From: Geobacillus stearothermophilus ATCC 12980
GTDB taxonomy: Bacteria; Bacillota; Bacilli; Bacillales; Anoxybacillaceae
DNA length: 64,000 nucleotides
Direction of reading: 5' to 3'
Assembly (NCBI RefSeq): GCF_030369615.1
Contig: NZ_CP128494.1
Span: 1,088,001-1,152,000, forward strand
Positions 28,961 through 40,124 of the stretch are shown here, piece by piece. The stretch's first letter is position 1; every line of letters starts with the position of its first letter. Under the pieces are notes generated by a model, which was not told the origin of the DNA, made no database searches, and saw only the letters and a list, made by a program, of their open reading frames with translations. The translations under genes were made by a program, and so were the position numbers.

Positions 28961-29908
28961 ATGGCTGAGAAAGTCGCCGTCATCGTCGGGCCGACGGCGG
29001 TCGGCAAAACGAAGCTCGGCATCGCGTTGGCGAAAAAGCTGGGCGGAGAGGTCATCAGCGGCGATTCGATGCAAATTTATAAAGGGATGGACATTGGCAC
29101 GGCGAAAGTGAAGCCCGATGAGATGGAAGGAATCCCGCATCATTTGCTGGACATCAAAGAGCCGTGCGAACCGTTTTCCGTCGTCGAATTTCAGCGGCTT
29201 TGCCGTGCGCTCATCACCGAGATTTCGGCGCGCGGCCGGCTGCCGATCATCGTCGGCGGCACCGGGCTGTACATTCAGGCAGCCCTTTACGATTACCAAT
29301 TTTCCGCCGCCCCTTCCGACGAAGCGTACCGCCGGGCGCTCAAACAGCTGGCGGCCGAGCAAGGAGCCGAAGCGCTTCACCGGCGGCTTGAGGCGGTTGA
29401 TCCAATAAGTGCGGCCCGCATTCATCCGCACAACATCCGCCGCGTCATCCGCGCCTTAGAAGTGTATCACTCGACCGGAAAGCCGTTCAGCGAGTGGCAG
29501 CAAGGGCAGTCAAAGCGGCTTTTGTATGAGGCGGCCATCGTTGGCTTGACGGCGGAGCGGGAGGCGCTTTACCGCCGCATCAACGAGCGGGTCGATGAGA
29601 TGATCGCCGCAGGGTTGATCGAAGAGGCGAGGGCGCTTTATGACCGCGGCCTGCGCGACTGCCAGGCGGTGCAAGCCATCGGCTACAAGGAGCTGTACGA
29701 CTATTTTGACGGCCGCGTTTCCCTTGATGAAGCGATTGAGCTGCTGAAACAAAATTCGCGCCGCTATGCGAAACGGCAGCTCACTTGGTTTCGCAACCAA
29801 ATGCCGGTGAAATGGTTTGACATGACCGACGCTGGGCAGTTCGCCGCCAAGGTGGAGGAAATTTCTCGCTATGTAGCAGGAAAGCTTCAACTTGAAGCGA
29901 ATATATAA
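28961..29908 (+). CDS. miaA: tRNA dimethylallyltransferase
   Basis: 315 residues with P-loop [11 protein letters not shown], the [15 protein letters not shown] segment that positions the prenyl donor and tRNA, and [11 protein letters not shown]. It attaches dimethylallyl to A37 of tRNAs; MiaB (14848) then methylthiolates it. The ATG at 28961 lacks a strong ribosome site, only AGCAGTGA-like bases. It lies 34 bp before hfq, as in many bacteria. Confidence 0.95.
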   Translation: MAEKVAVIVGPTAVGKTKLGIALAKKLGGEVISGDSMQIYKGMDIGTAKVKPDEMEGIPHHLLDIKEPCEPFSVVEFQRLCRALITEISARGRLPIIVGGTGLYIQAALYDYQFSAAPSDEAYRRALKQLAAEQGAEALHRRLEAVDPISAARIHPHNIRRVIRALEVYHSTGKPFSEWQQGQSKRLLYEAAIVGLTAEREALYRRINERVDEMIAAGLIEEARALYDRGLRDCQAVQAIGYKELYDYFDGRVSLDEAIELLKQNSRRYAKRQLTWFRNQMPVKWFDMTDAGQFAAKVEEISRYVAGKLQLEANI

Positions 29909-29942
29909 TTATATCCTTAGAGAGAAAAGAGGAGGACGTTTG

Positions 29943-30170
29943 ATGAAAAATACGATCAATATTCAAGACCAGTTTTTAAACCAGCTGCGCAAAGAGGGCA
30001 TTCAAGTGACCGTCTTCTTATTGAACGGCTTCCAACTGCGCGGATACATTAAAGGGTTTGACAACTTCACCGTACTTTTGGAAGTGCAAGGAAAACAACA
30101 GCTCATTTACAAGCACGCCATTTCGACGTTTGCGCCGGAGCGGAACATCCATTTTGAAACCGAACAGTAA
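29943..30170 (+). CDS. hfq: RNA chaperone Hfq
   Basis: 75 residues with the two Sm motifs: [40 protein letters not shown] (Sm1) and [11 protein letters not shown] (Sm2, the YKHA signature). It forms a hexameric ring binding small RNAs and mRNAs. GAGGAGG precedes ATG at 29943. Probably co-transcribed with miaA and closed by a strong terminator. Confidence 0.96.
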   Translation: MKNTINIQDQFLNQLRKEGIQVTVFLLNGFQLRGYIKGFDNFTVLLEVQGKQQLIYKHAISTFAPERNIHFETEQ

Positions 30171-30196
30171 GACCGACGGTACATGCGCCGCCGAAA

Positions 30197-30227
30197 AAAG
30201 GCGCCTTCCTTCGCGGAGGGCGCCTTT
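30197..30227 (+). terminator. Terminator after hfq
   Basis: Stem AAAAGGCGCCTTCC / GGAGGGCGCCTTTT-like with TTCG loop. In the following stretch to 30504 I see no convincing gene; B. subtilis has small genes (ymzC, ymzA) in this place. Confidence 0.88.
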
Positions 30228-30504
30228 TGCCATTTCCCGTTTTCCTTCCGCGCCCGCTATTTGATCGACAAGCTCCTGCGTCACCCGAAGGGAAGTGAGG
30301 GACGAGGTGAATTCAGATGCGTAAACCGCCGCTTTTGTGAATAACATATACAAACTTTTTCCGCTATAGCCGACCCGCTGTTCGTTTGGGCGATTGTCAC
30401 GGATCGGCGGCGGCGTACGTATACTAGTAACGAAAAGGCAAGGCGTCAAAAGCCAAGTCGGAACGGGTGCGTATGGAAGAAAATGGTAAGCGAGGTGACG
30501 CCCC

Positions 30505-31437
30505 TTGTCAGAATTGACGATGAACAAGGCGAAAGGGCAAATCAACATCGTGTTGAACTCCAAAACGGTAAACCATTTAGTGAAAGAAGAGAGAAACGAC
30601 TGGCTCGATGGCGAAGAGCATCAGGCGCTCCGCAATATTCAAAAGGAGCTTGATCAGCTGATCGGCCTTGATCATGTCAAAAAAATCATCAAGGAAATTT
30701 ACGCCTGGCTGTACATCAACCGGCTGCGCAAGGAGAACGGCTTAAAGGCCAACCGCCAGGCGCTCCATATGATTTTCAAAGGCAATCCCGGCACCGGCAA
30801 AACGACGGTGGCTCGCTTGCTCGGCAAGCTGTTTTTTGAGATGAACGTGCTGTCCAAAGGGCATTTCATCGAGGCGGAGCGGGCCGATTTGGTCGGAGAG
30901 TACATCGGGCATACGGCGAGCAAAACGCGCGATTTGATCAAAAAAGCGCGCGGCGGCATTTTGTTTATCGATGAGGCGTATTCGCTCGCCCGCGGCGGGG
31001 AAAAAGACTTTGGCAAGGAAGCGATCGATACGCTTGTGAAAGGAATGGAAGACTATTGCGACGATTTGGTTGTCATTTTAGCCGGTTATCCGAAAGAAAT
31101 GGACTATTTTTTATCGTTGAACCCAGGGTTGCCGTCGCGCTTTCCGCTGACGATCGAGTTTCCGGACTATACCGTCGAAGAGCTCGTGCAAATCGCCAAA
31201 CAAATGCTGCGTGAGCGCGAATACGACATGACGCCGGAAGCGGAGCGGAAACTGTACATTCATCTCGAAGGGACGCTGGAAGCGACCGGCCGCCTCAAGT
31301 TCAGCAACGGCCGCTATGTGCGCAACTTAATCGAAAAAGCGATCCGCAAGCAGGCGGTCCGTCTTCTGCACGAAGGGCGCTATGACAAAAAAGAGCTGAT
31401 GACGATCCGTGACCGCGATTTAGTGATTCATGCTTGA
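30505..31437 (+). CDS. spoVK: Stage V sporulation protein K, AAA ATPase (CbbX family)
   Basis: 310 residues. Walker A GNPGTGKTTVARLL, Walker B GILFIDEAYSLA, sensor region VVILAGYPKEMDYFLSLNPGLPSRFP. SpoVK is a mother-cell AAA protein needed for spore maturation. TTG at 30505 is preceded at 7 bp by GAGGTG (30492-30497); an ATG at 30520 lacks its own site. Its stop codon coincides with the edge of an IS605-like relic. Confidence 0.93.
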   Translation: MSELTMNKAKGQINIVLNSKTVNHLVKEERNDWLDGEEHQALRNIQKELDQLIGLDHVKKIIKEIYAWLYINRLRKENGLKANRQALHMIFKGNPGTGKTTVARLLGKLFFEMNVLSKGHFIEAERADLVGEYIGHTASKTRDLIKKARGGILFIDEAYSLARGGEKDFGKEAIDTLVKGMEDYCDDLVVILAGYPKEMDYFLSLNPGLPSRFPLTIEFPDYTVEELVQIAKQMLREREYDMTPEAERKLYIHLEGTLEATGRLKFSNGRYVRNLIEKAIRKQAVRLLHEGRYDKKELMTIRDRDLVIHA

Positions 31438-31492
31438 ACGCTCTCCCACCTACGCTCACGCGTGGAAGTGGGGGTCTTCTCGGCGCGAGATG
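31433..31492 (-). mobile_element. IS605-type right-end relic, abutting spoVK
   Basis: CTCCCACCTACGCT...GTGGGGG with GAACG at the left edge resembles the reverse complement of the right end of the element at 59181-59418 (CCCCCACCT...AGGTGGTGGG...GTTCAC). The remnant therefore points to the minus strand, with its end touching the spoVK stop. No transposase is present. Confidence 0.5.
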
Positions 31493-31577
31493 ATAAAAAA
31501 GCCAAGGAGGCTCCTCTTTCTTTTTCTTGTCGAAAGAAAGAGGTCTTCCTTTCTTTTTTGTGCCGCAAAAAAGAGGA

Positions 31578-31706
31578 TACAACATCGGCCGGCTCGCGGC
31601 GCTCGAAGCTGGCTTTCCGGTCGAAGTGCCGGCCGTGCAAATCAACCGGATGTGCGGCTCGGGGCAGCAGGCGATTCATTTCGCCGCCCAGGAAATCCGC
31701 GCGATG
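31578..31706 (+). pseudogene. Thiolase fragment
   Basis: The frame reads NIGRLAALEAGFPVEVPAVQINRMCGSGQQAIHFAAQEIRAM, which contains the thiolase active-site cysteine motif (NRMCGSG-x-QAI). Nothing of the roughly 390-residue enzyme upstream or downstream remains, and the frame before it is simple A/G-rich repeat sequence. It is a relic of an acetyl-CoA acetyltransferase-type gene, next to an IS605-type end. Confidence 0.8.
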
Positions 31707-31881
31707 AGCTGGTTTCGTTTTGGCAACCGGATTTGACGGTTCCGCTCGCCCCTGTGTTTCCTCCGGAAGAAAGCGACGTCTAGCTGATCGAGCACCGTCT
31801 TGTTTGGCTGTTAGTTCTGAAAATAACGGCTTTGCTTTTGGAGTCAGCAGCAGAAAGAAGAACGCAAAGGGGATCGATGCC

Positions 31882-32727
31882 ATGAAACAACCTGTTCTTG
31901 CTTCCTTGTATTTATCGCTTGCTGCCAGCATTTGGGGCGGGATGTACGTCGTGAGCAAATACGTGTTGGACTACATTCCGCCGTTTACGCTTGTCTGGCT
32001 GCGCTACGCCGTCGCCTTGATTGTGCTTGGTGCCATCGCCGCGGCGAAACGGGAGCGCCCGCCAAAGAGCGGGCGCGACTGGGGGATGGTCATCGCAATC
32101 GGAATCATCGGCTATGTCGTTTCCATTTCGTTGCAGTTTGTCGGCACAAAATGGTCGAACGCCCATACCGCTTCCCTCATCACCGCCTCGACCCCGGCGT
32201 TTGTCGTTTTGTTTGCCCGCTGGCTGCTTGGCGAGACGCTCACATGGCGGAAAATGGCTGCGCTGCTACTGGCGACAGCGGGTGTCATCGTCATCGTCGG
32301 CTTAGGAGGCGGAGAAGAATCAACGTTTCTTGGCAACATTTGCTTAGTCGGCGCGGCGGTCACTTGGGCGCTGTTGTCGGTGCTCGTGAAAATCGCTTCG
32401 GCCCGCTTGTCCGTGTTTTCGATCACCACGTATGCCATTTTTGTGGCACTCATTGGCATGACGCCGATGATGCTAGCCGAAGGGCCGGGGCTTGCTGCGA
32501 GCCATTGGAGTGTTCCCGTCGCCCTTGGGGTGTTGTATCTTGGCGTTATATCGACAGCAGGGGCATTTTTTCTTTGGAACAAAGGGATGGAAATGATTGA
32601 CGCCGGCGTCGGCTCGCTCTTTGGCCGGCTGTTTTTACAAGAGCAACTCGATGTCTCGTTTTGGCTCGGCGGGGCGCTCATTGCTGCCGGCGTGGCCGTG
32701 GCGGTGCGAAGCGAGCAAAGCGCGTAA
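31882..32727 (+). CDS. EamA/DMT-family permease
   Basis: 281 residues with ten hydrophobic segments in two EamA repeats (AASIWGGMYVVSKYVLDYIPPFTLVWLRY, and the second starting FLGNICLVGAAVTWALLSVLVK). The family exports metabolites such as amino acids; the substrate here is unknown. ATG 31882 follows AAAGGGGAT. The open frame continues upstream into relic sequence, so the start choice matters. A repeat copy starts about 20 bp after the stop. Confidence 0.82.
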   Translation: MKQPVLASLYLSLAASIWGGMYVVSKYVLDYIPPFTLVWLRYAVALIVLGAIAAAKRERPPKSGRDWGMVIAIGIIGYVVSISLQFVGTKWSNAHTASLITASTPAFVVLFARWLLGETLTWRKMAALLLATAGVIVIVGLGGGEESTFLGNICLVGAAVTWALLSVLVKIASARLSVFSITTYAIFVALIGMTPMMLAEGPGLAASHWSVPVALGVLYLGVISTAGAFFLWNKGMEMIDAGVGSLFGRLFLQEQLDVSFWLGGALIAAGVAVAVRSEQSA

Positions 32728-32747
32728 AGGAAAGCGTCAGCAAACTA

Positions 32748-33090
32748 TATATAGACTCCCATGACAAAAAAATTTCGTCACCATCGGAAGGATGAAAAGA
32801 CCTCTATGTTGAATTTTACAACTTTACACATTTTGGAGTTCGGGTATTTTCAGGATAGATGCAACAAAGAAGTTTAACATATCCTTGACAGAAAAGTGGT
32901 TTGCCCATTTTCGACTGTCGAAGGCAAGTGTGTGGCTTGCCTCCGTCACGCCTTAGCGTGACGGAAGACCGAACAACGACTTGCTTCACAGACCCATTCA
33001 TGGGTCTTTAAGCGGCGTTGTTCGGTCACTCGACAGTCGGATGCAATGACCGGCAAAGACGAAAAATGTTAAAGCTTTAAATTGCATCTA
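32748..33090. repeat. Composite hairpin repeat, copy C (reverse orientation)
   Basis: The constant arm is on the left (32748-32855, beginning TATATAGA) and the core at 32856-33090 (TAGATGCAA...TTGCATCTA). As a whole it is copy B reversed, with an extra roughly 13 bp and more divergence in the core end near 33040-33080. Confidence 0.85.
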
Positions 33091-33144
33091 TTATCAAAGC
33101 GAGGAGCCGTCTCTCTTTTCGTACGAATCAATTTTGCCGTTTTA

Positions 33145-33762
33145 TCATGGCTCGCCCGCTGTTTCCCCAACCGCCCGGCGCGGCAGCTTCCAACCGTATG
33201 TGTAGGACAAAATGCGCAAAGCGGCGACGGCGATAAACAGCATATACAGCTCTACGGGCGAATCCGTCCATTTCAACCCGACGGCAAGGCCGGCCAAAAT
33301 CGCCCAGGCGGCGTAAATCTCCGCATGCAGCACGAGCGGCTTCCGTCCGGCGAGCACATCGCGGATGATGCCGCCGCCGCTTCCGGTCAACACCGCGGCG
33401 ACGATGACCGCGCTTAACGGATGACCCATGTTGACGGCATACAGCGCTCCTTGAATGGCGAACGCGGACAGCCCAAGGGCGTCAAAAAAGTTGCCCCACC
33501 GCTTCCACGGCGGCAGCATTTGCTTTGGGAACAAATACACAACTGTCATGGCCGCCAAAGCGACAAGAAAGAGCGGCTCTTGTTCCCATAACGCCGACAC
33601 GGGAACCCCGATCAGCAAATTGCGCACCGCCCCGCCGCCAAAAGCGGTGACAATCCCTAAAATGTACACCCCAAGCAAATCGTACTCCTCTTCCATCGCG
33701 ACGATCGCCCCGCTAATGGCAAAGGCGATCGTGCCGATGATGCTCAATACTTCCCACGTCAT
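33145..33762 (-). CDS. TRIC cation channel family protein (UPF0126, YvgT-like)
   Basis: 205 residues with about seven helices in two homologous halves; each carries a Gly-rich motif ([17 protein letters not shown] and [17 protein letters not shown]). Prokaryotic members of this family are related to TRIC cation channels. ATG at 33762 on the minus strand. It is convergent with the upstream repeat and divergent from hflX. The physiological role is unknown. Confidence 0.83.
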   Translation of the reverse strand: MTWEVLSIIGTIAFAISGAIVAMEEEYDLLGVYILGIVTAFGGGAVRNLLIGVPVSALWEQEPLFLVALAAMTVVYLFPKQMLPPWKRWGNFFDALGLSAFAIQGALYAVNMGHPLSAVIVAAVLTGSGGGIIRDVLAGRKPLVLHAEIYAAWAILAGLAVGLKWTDSPVELYMLFIAVAALRILSYTYGWKLPRRAVGETAGEP

Positions 33763-33922
33763 TCGTGCTGTTCCTTTCCGTGCAGTGTTCTTGTATCATT
33801 GTAGGGGCAAAAGCGGCGGAAAATCAATCATTTTTTTGGAACGAACTAGCAGACCGACGGTGGGATTTGGTATCATGAACGTAGAGAACATGTTCGCCGC
33901 GAGGGAAAGGAAGGGGGATGCC

Positions 33923-35170
33923 ATGAGCCGTGAACAAGCGATCCTTGTCGGCTGCCAGCTCGCTGGTGTCGATGATGAACGGTTTCGCTATTCGATGGAG
34001 GAGCTCGCTTCGCTCGTTGCGACGGCGAACGGCGAGGTTGTGGCAGAGGTGACGCAAAAACGTGAAGCGCCGCACCCGGCGACGTATATCGGCAAAGGGA
34101 AAACGGAAGAGCTCGCCGCCCTTGTCAAGGAGCTCGAACCGGATTTTGTCGTTTTCAACAGCGAGCTTTCCCCAAGCCAGGCGCGCAATTTGACAAACCT
34201 GCTTGGCGAGGTGAAAGTGATTGACCGGACGCAGCTGATTTTAGACATTTTTGCCCAGCGCGCCCGCTCAAAAGAAGGAAAGCTGCAAGTCGAGCTCGCC
34301 CAGCTCGAATATATGCTGCCGCGCCTTAGCGGCCAAGGGGAGATGCTGTCTCGCTTGGGCGGCGGCATTGGCACGCGCGGCCCGGGGGAGACGAAGCTCG
34401 AGACCGACCGCCGCCATATTCGCCGCCGCATTGATGACATTAAGGCGGAACTGCGGCGCGTCGCCAAGCACCGTGGGCGCTACCGCGAGCGCCGGCAAAA
34501 AAACCAAGCGTTTCAAGTGGCGCTCGTCGGCTATACAAACGCCGGCAAATCAACGATTTTCAATCGGCTGACCGCCGCCGATTCGTTGGAAGAAAACTTG
34601 TTGTTTGCCACGCTCGATCCGTTGACGCGCAAATGTGTCTTGCCATGCGGCTACACGGTGCTTGTCACCGATACGGTCGGGTTCATTCAAGACTTGCCGA
34701 CGACACTTGTCGCCGCGTTCCGCTCGACGCTCGAGGAAGTGACGGAAGCCGATCTATTGCTTCACGTCGTCGATTCGTCTCATCCGGATTACGTTGCGCA
34801 CGAGCGAACGGTGTCGCGGCTGCTCGCTGAATTAGGGGCTTCTTCCATTCCGATGGTCACGGTGTACAATAAAAGCGATCAAAAAGCGTCGGAATTCATT
34901 CCGACAACGACTGCTTCCATCATGATCAGCGCGCTTTCCGCCGCCGACATTGACCGGCTCCACTATTTTCTTGAAGAGGCGGTGAAACAGCAAATGGCCC
35001 GTTACGACGTGTCGATCCCAAGCGGTGAAGGAAAATTGCTCGCTCGGTTAAAATCGGACACCATTTTGCACGAATGGCATTATAATGAACAGGGAGGCAC
35101 GTACGACTGCCAAGGGTACGTGCTGCCGACGCACCCCTTGTATGGGGAGCTGCAATCATTCCAACGGTAG
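33923..35170 (+). CDS. hflX: Ribosome-associated GTPase HflX
   Basis: 415 residues. N-terminal HflX domain with [15 protein letters not shown] and [12 protein letters not shown] in the middle glycine-rich linker. G domain: G1 [10 protein letters not shown]3 [11 protein letters not shown]4 NKSD. It splits or rescues ribosomes after heat stress. ATG 33923 has GGAAGGGGG upstream; earlier in-frame codons lack such a site. Followed 13 bp later by ynbB, as in B. subtilis (ynbA-ynbB). Confidence 0.93.
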   Translation: MSREQAILVGCQLAGVDDERFRYSMEELASLVATANGEVVAEVTQKREAPHPATYIGKGKTEELAALVKELEPDFVVFNSELSPSQARNLTNLLGEVKVIDRTQLILDIFAQRARSKEGKLQVELAQLEYMLPRLSGQGEMLSRLGGGIGTRGPGETKLETDRRHIRRRIDDIKAELRRVAKHRGRYRERRQKNQAFQVALVGYTNAGKSTIFNRLTAADSLEENLLFATLDPLTRKCVLPCGYTVLVTDTVGFIQDLPTTLVAAFRSTLEEVTEADLLLHVVDSSHPDYVAHERTVSRLLAELGASSIPMVTVYNKSDQKASEFIPTTTASIMISALSAADIDRLHYFLEEAVKQQMARYDVSIPSGEGKLLARLKSDTILHEWHYNEQGGTYDCQGYVLPTHPLYGELQSFQR

Positions 35171-35183
35171 AAAGGGTTCATCT

Positions 35184-36455
35184 ATGTTTTGGACACAATG
35201 GAGACACGGAGAAACCATCGCTCTTCTCATCGAGGAAATCGAAGCACAAATCGCGCCGATTCACCGCCGCATCGATGAACTGGTCGACGTCAACCAATAC
35301 CGCGTGCTTGAGAGCTTCCGTCGCCATCAAGTGAGCGACGCCCACTTCATTCCGTCAACCGGTTATGGATATGACGATGCGGGCCGCGATACGCTCGATC
35401 GCATTTTCGCTGATGTGTTTGGAGCGGAAGAGGGGCTTGTGCGCCCGCAAATCATTTCCGGCACGCACGCGATTGCGATCGCGCTGTTTGGCGTGTTGCG
35501 CCCGGGCGATGAATTGCTTTACATCACGGGCGCTCCGTACGATACGCTTGAGGAAATCGTCGGCGTCCGCGGCCGCGGCGTCGGCTCGCTGAAAGAGTTT
35601 GGCATTCGTTATCGCAGTGTGCCGCTCACAGCGGAAGGGATGGTCGATTTTCCGGCCGTTCGCGAAGCGATCCATGAGCGGACGAAAATGATCGGCATTC
35701 AACGTTCGCGCGGCTATGCGGACCGGCCGTCGTTTACTGTCGAAGAGATCGGCGACATGATTGCATTCGTCAAGTCGATCAAACCGGATGTCGTCGTGTT
35801 TGTCGACAATTGCTACGGAGAATTCGTCGAGGAGAAAGAGCCATGCCATGTCGGCGCCGATTTGATGGCCGGCTCGCTCATTAAAAACCCGGGAGGGGGC
35901 TTGGCGAAAACGGGCGGCTACATTGTCGGCAAGCGGGAATATGTGGAGGCGTGCGCCTATCGGATGACCTCGCCGGGCATTGGAGCGGAAGTCGGTCCGT
36001 CGCTTTACAGCTTGCCGGATATGTATCAAGGCTTTTTCCTTGCGCCGCACACCGTGGGTCAGGCGCTCAAGGGGGCGGTTTTTACGGCGGCGATGCTCGA
36101 GCGGATCGGACTAAAAACCTCGCCATCGTGGAAGGCGAAGCGCACGGATTTGGTTCAGTCCGTCCGTTTTGACGATCCGGAACAAATGGTGGCGTTTTGC
36201 CAAGCGATTCAGGCTTCCTCCCCGGTCAACGCTCATTTCACTCCGTATCCGAGCGACATGCCCGGCTATGAAGACAAAGTGATCATGGCCGCCGGCACGT
36301 TCGTGCAGGGCGCGAGCATCGAGCTGACGGCAGACGGGCCGCTGCGGCCCCCATATGTCGCCTACGTGCAAGGCGGGCTGACGTATTCACACGTCAAAAT
36401 CGCCATTTGTTCAGCCGTCCACCGTCTGCTTGAGCAACAGCTCATTTGTTTGTGA
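35184..36455 (+). CDS. ynbB: PLP-dependent Cys/Met metabolism-type protein YnbB
   Basis: 423 residues, fold-type I PLP enzyme. SGTHAIAIALFGVLRPGDEL holds the phosphate-binding loop, VVFVDNCYGEFVE the aspartate that pairs with the cofactor nitrogen, and SLIKNPGGGLAKTGGY the region of the Schiff-base lysine. The family is annotated as methionine gamma-lyase/aluminium resistance protein; the true substrate is unknown. It sits between hflX and glnRA. Confidence 0.85.
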   Translation: MFWTQWRHGETIALLIEEIEAQIAPIHRRIDELVDVNQYRVLESFRRHQVSDAHFIPSTGYGYDDAGRDTLDRIFADVFGAEEGLVRPQIISGTHAIAIALFGVLRPGDELLYITGAPYDTLEEIVGVRGRGVGSLKEFGIRYRSVPLTAEGMVDFPAVREAIHERTKMIGIQRSRGYADRPSFTVEEIGDMIAFVKSIKPDVVVFVDNCYGEFVEEKEPCHVGADLMAGSLIKNPGGGLAKTGGYIVGKREYVEACAYRMTSPGIGAEVGPSLYSLPDMYQGFFLAPHTVGQALKGAVFTAAMLERIGLKTSPSWKAKRTDLVQSVRFDDPEQMVAFCQAIQASSPVNAHFTPYPSDMPGYEDKVIMAAGTFVQGASIELTADGPLRPPYVAYVQGGLTYSHVKIAICSAVHRLLEQQLICL

Positions 36456-36502
36456 GAAAATATGACGCATCATTGACTGTTTTCTTGACATTATGGTAAA
36501 AT
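36451..36502 (+). promoter_or_regulatory. glnRA promoter with GlnR/TnrA-like boxes
   Basis: TGTGA-N7-TGACG (36451-36467) is near the GlnR/TnrA consensus TGTNA-N7-TNACA. A weaker second dyad, TGACT-N7-TGACA, follows at 36474-36490 and overlaps a -35. A promoter TTGACT (36473-36478)...TAAAAT with an 18-bp spacer fits. Confidence 0.6.
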
Positions 36503-36531
36503 GAAGGTATCAAAAGCGAGGAGGAATTGGC

Positions 36532-36933
36532 ATGAGCAGTCATATTCGTCGTTCCATGCCATTGTTTCCGATTGGGATTGTGATGCAGCTGACCGACTTG
36601 TCGGCTCGGCAAATCCGCTATTATGAAGAGCACGGTCTCGTTTCGCCAGCGCGCACTGAAGGCAACCGGAGGCTGTTTTCGCTCAATGACATTGACCGCT
36701 TGCTGGAAATTAAAGATTTGATCGACCAAGGCGTCAACTTGGCGGGCATTAAACAAATTTTTGCCGCGCGGGAGGAAGGACGCCACCAGCAGGCGGAGAA
36801 AGTCGAAAAAGTAGGAAAACCGAAGCTGTCGGACGAAGAACTGCGCGAAATTTTGCGGAATGAATTGCTGCAGGCCGGGCGGTTCCAGCGCGCGTCGCTT
36901 CGCCAAGGAGATCTCGCTCGCTTCTTTCATTAA
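36532..36933 (+). CDS. glnR: Transcriptional repressor GlnR
   Basis: 133-residue MerR-family regulator: N-terminal winged helix ([40 protein letters not shown]) and a C-terminal tail ([12 protein letters not shown]) that in GlnR senses feedback-inhibited glutamine synthetase. It represses glnRA and other nitrogen genes under nitrogen excess. It is the first gene of the glnR-glnA operon, 39 bp before glnA. Confidence 0.95.
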   Translation: MSSHIRRSMPLFPIGIVMQLTDLSARQIRYYEEHGLVSPARTEGNRRLFSLNDIDRLLEIKDLIDQGVNLAGIKQIFAAREEGRHQQAEKVEKVGKPKLSDEELREILRNELLQAGRFQRASLRQGDLARFFH

Positions 36934-36972
36934 TGACGGAACATGATTTCCGAGCCGGGGAGGAGTTTGGAC

Positions 36973-38307
36973 ATGGCAAAATATACGCGTGACGACATTT
37001 TACACATCGTCAAAGAGGAAAATGTCAAGTACATCCGCCTGCAATTCACCGATATTTTGGGGACGATCAAAAACGTCGAAATCCCGATCAGCCAACTTGA
37101 GAAAGCGCTCAATAATAAAATGATGTTTGACGGGTCTTCGATCGAGGGGTTTGTCCGCATCGAAGAATCGGACATGTATTTGTATCCGGATTTGGACACG
37201 TTTGTCATCTTCCCGTGGACATCGGAAAAAGGAAAAGTCGCCCGCTTTATTTGCGACATTTACAATGCGGACGGCACGCCGTTTGAAGGCTGCCCGCGCT
37301 ACAATTTAAAGCGCGTGTTGAAAGAGATGGAAGCGCTCGGCTTTACGGCGTTCAACTTGGGAGCGGAACCGGAGTTTTTCCTCTTTAAGCTCGATGAAAA
37401 TGGCCGTCCGACGATGGAACTGAACGACCGCGGCGGCTACTTCGACTTGGCGCCGACCGATCTTGGGGAAAACTGCCGGCGCGATATCGTGCTTGAGCTT
37501 GAGGAGATGGGCTTTGAAATTGAAGCGTCGCACCATGAAGTTGCCCCGGGCCAGCATGAGATCGATTTCAAATACGCTGATGCCGTAAAAGCGTGCGACG
37601 ACATTCAAACGTTTAAACTCGTTGTCAAAACGATCGCCCGCAAACATGGGCTGCATGCGACGTTTATGCCGAAGCCGATTTTTGGGATTAACGGTTCGGG
37701 AATGCACTGCAACTTGTCGCTGTTTCGCAACAACGAAAACGCCTTTTTTGATCCGAACGGCGATTTGCAGTTGAGCGATACGGCCCGGCAGTTTATTGCC
37801 GGCGTGTTGAAGCATGCGCCGAACTTTACAGCTGTCACCAACCCGACGGTCAACTCGTACAAGCGGCTTGTTCCGGGGTACGAGGCGCCATGTTATGTCG
37901 CCTGGTCGGCGCGCAACCGCAGCCCGCTCATCCGCATTCCGGCTTCGCGCGGCATGAGCACGCGCATTGAAGTGCGCAGCGTCGATCCGGCGGCGAACCC
38001 GTACTTGGCGATGGCCGTGCTGTTGGCGGCCGGGCTTGACGGCATTCGCAACAAGCTCACTCCTCCGGCGCCGGTTGACCGAAACATTTACGTCATGACG
38101 AAAGAAGAGCGGCTTGAAGAAGGCATTGTCGATTTGCCGGCCACGCTGCATGAAGCGTTGGAAAACTTGAAGTCCGATGAAGTGATGATTCACGCGCTCG
38201 GCAAACATTTATTCGAGCATTTCGTCGAAGCGAAAGAAATTGAGTGGGATATGTATCGGACAACGGTTCATCAATGGGAATTGGACCAATATATGGAACT
38301 CTACTGA
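36973..38307 (+). CDS. glnA: Glutamine synthetase, type I
   Basis: 444 residues, the length of Bacillus GSI-alpha. Motifs: [60 protein letters not shown], and [13 protein letters not shown]. The Bacillus enzyme is feedback-inhibited by glutamine and in that state stabilises GlnR on DNA. It lacks the adenylylation-type C-terminal region of beta-type enzymes. GAGGAG precedes ATG at 36973. Confidence 0.97.
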   Translation: MAKYTRDDILHIVKEENVKYIRLQFTDILGTIKNVEIPISQLEKALNNKMMFDGSSIEGFVRIEESDMYLYPDLDTFVIFPWTSEKGKVARFICDIYNADGTPFEGCPRYNLKRVLKEMEALGFTAFNLGAEPEFFLFKLDENGRPTMELNDRGGYFDLAPTDLGENCRRDIVLELEEMGFEIEASHHEVAPGQHEIDFKYADAVKACDDIQTFKLVVKTIARKHGLHATFMPKPIFGINGSGMHCNLSLFRNNENAFFDPNGDLQLSDTARQFIAGVLKHAPNFTAVTNPTVNSYKRLVPGYEAPCYVAWSARNRSPLIRIPASRGMSTRIEVRSVDPAANPYLAMAVLLAAGLDGIRNKLTPPAPVDRNIYVMTKEERLEEGIVDLPATLHEALENLKSDEVMIHALGKHLFEHFVEAKEIEWDMYRTTVHQWELDQYMELY

Positions 38308-38312
38308 TTCAT

Positions 38313-38350
38313 AAAAAAGCTGCCCCGTTTTTTTCAGGGCAGCTTTTTTA
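38313..38350. terminator. Bidirectional terminator between glnA and lexA
   Basis: A 13-bp stem AAAAAAGCTGCCC / GGGCAGCTTTTTT serves both convergent genes. Confidence 0.9.
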
Positions 38351-38370
38351 TGGGCGCAGGCCGGCACGAG

Positions 38371-38994
38371 TCAGTCGAACAGGCGATAGACGCCGATCAC
38401 TTTGCCGAGAATCGTGCAGTCGCGGACGATGATCGGCTCAAGATGGGCGTTTTCCGGCTGCAGGCGGATGTGGTCTTTTTCCTTGAAAAACCGCTTCACC
38501 GTCGCCTCGTTGTCTTCCGTCATGGCGACGACGATGTCGCCGTTGTTGGCCGATGACTGCTGGCGGACGATGACGTAGTCGCCGTCGAGAATGCCGGCTT
38601 CGATCATGCTGTCGCCCATCACTTCAAGCATAAACAACTGCTCCTCGCCAGCGGCGAGCCGCTTCGGCAGCGGAAAGTAGCCTTCGATGTTTTCCACCGC
38701 TGTAATCGGTTGACCGGCCGTCACCTTGCCGATGATCGGCACCGAGATGATCTCCTCTTTTTCTCTCTCCTTGGCCATATCGTTGTCCAAAATTTCAATG
38801 GCGCGCGGCTTTGTCGGGTCGCGGCGGATGTACCCTTTGCTTTCTAGGCGCGCGAGATGCCCGTGGACCGTCGAACTTGACGCCAGTCCAACCGCTTCCC
38901 CAATTTCCCGCACCGACGGAGGATAGCCTTTTGTTTTTACTTCCTGTTTAATAAACTCTAAAATTTGCTGTTGTCGTTTTGACAGTTTCGTCAT
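38371..38994 (-). CDS. lexA: LexA (DinR) SOS repressor
   Basis: 207 residues. The N-terminal winged helix reads [53 protein letters not shown]. The cleavage site is the Ala-Gly bond in VTAGQPI. The catalytic Ser is in [13 protein letters not shown] and Lys in [15 protein letters not shown]. RecA filaments stimulate its self-cleavage. Divergent from yneA across a region with three SOS-box-like dyads. Confidence 0.96.
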   Translation of the reverse strand: MTKLSKRQQQILEFIKQEVKTKGYPPSVREIGEAVGLASSSTVHGHLARLESKGYIRRDPTKPRAIEILDNDMAKEREKEEIISVPIIGKVTAGQPITAVENIEGYFPLPKRLAAGEEQLFMLEVMGDSMIEAGILDGDYVIVRQQSSANNGDIVVAMTEDNEATVKRFFKEKDHIRLQPENAHLEPIIVRDCTILGKVIGVYRLFD

Positions 38995-39053
38995 TGTTTC
39001 ACACCTTTCGCCACATCATTTGCCTTCATTATACCATGCGGAAGACGAAAAAA

Positions 39054-39129
39054 CAAACATAGGTTCGAGTTTTTTATTGACACAAACAAATGTTCTTGAC
39101 TATAATGAAGGAAAGCGAACAAACATTCT
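39054..39129. promoter_or_regulatory. lexA-yneA control region with three SOS boxes
   Basis: Three dyads of the CGAAC-N4-GTTCG type: CAAACATAGGTTCG (39054-39067), CAAACAAATGTTCT (39083-39096) and CGAACAAACATTCT (39116-39129). A strong promoter for yneA, TTGACA (39077-39082) - 18 bp - TATAAT (39101-39106), has the second box in its spacer. Confidence 0.85.
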
Positions 39130-39145
39130 AGAAAGGGTGGGGAGA

Positions 39146-40124
<979 letters not shown>

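Noticed and set aside
30018..30563. A 181-residue minus-strand open frame across hfq, its terminator and the spoVK start
   Set aside because: It runs through hfq and a terminator on the wrong strand, has no ribosome site, and resembles no family known to me.
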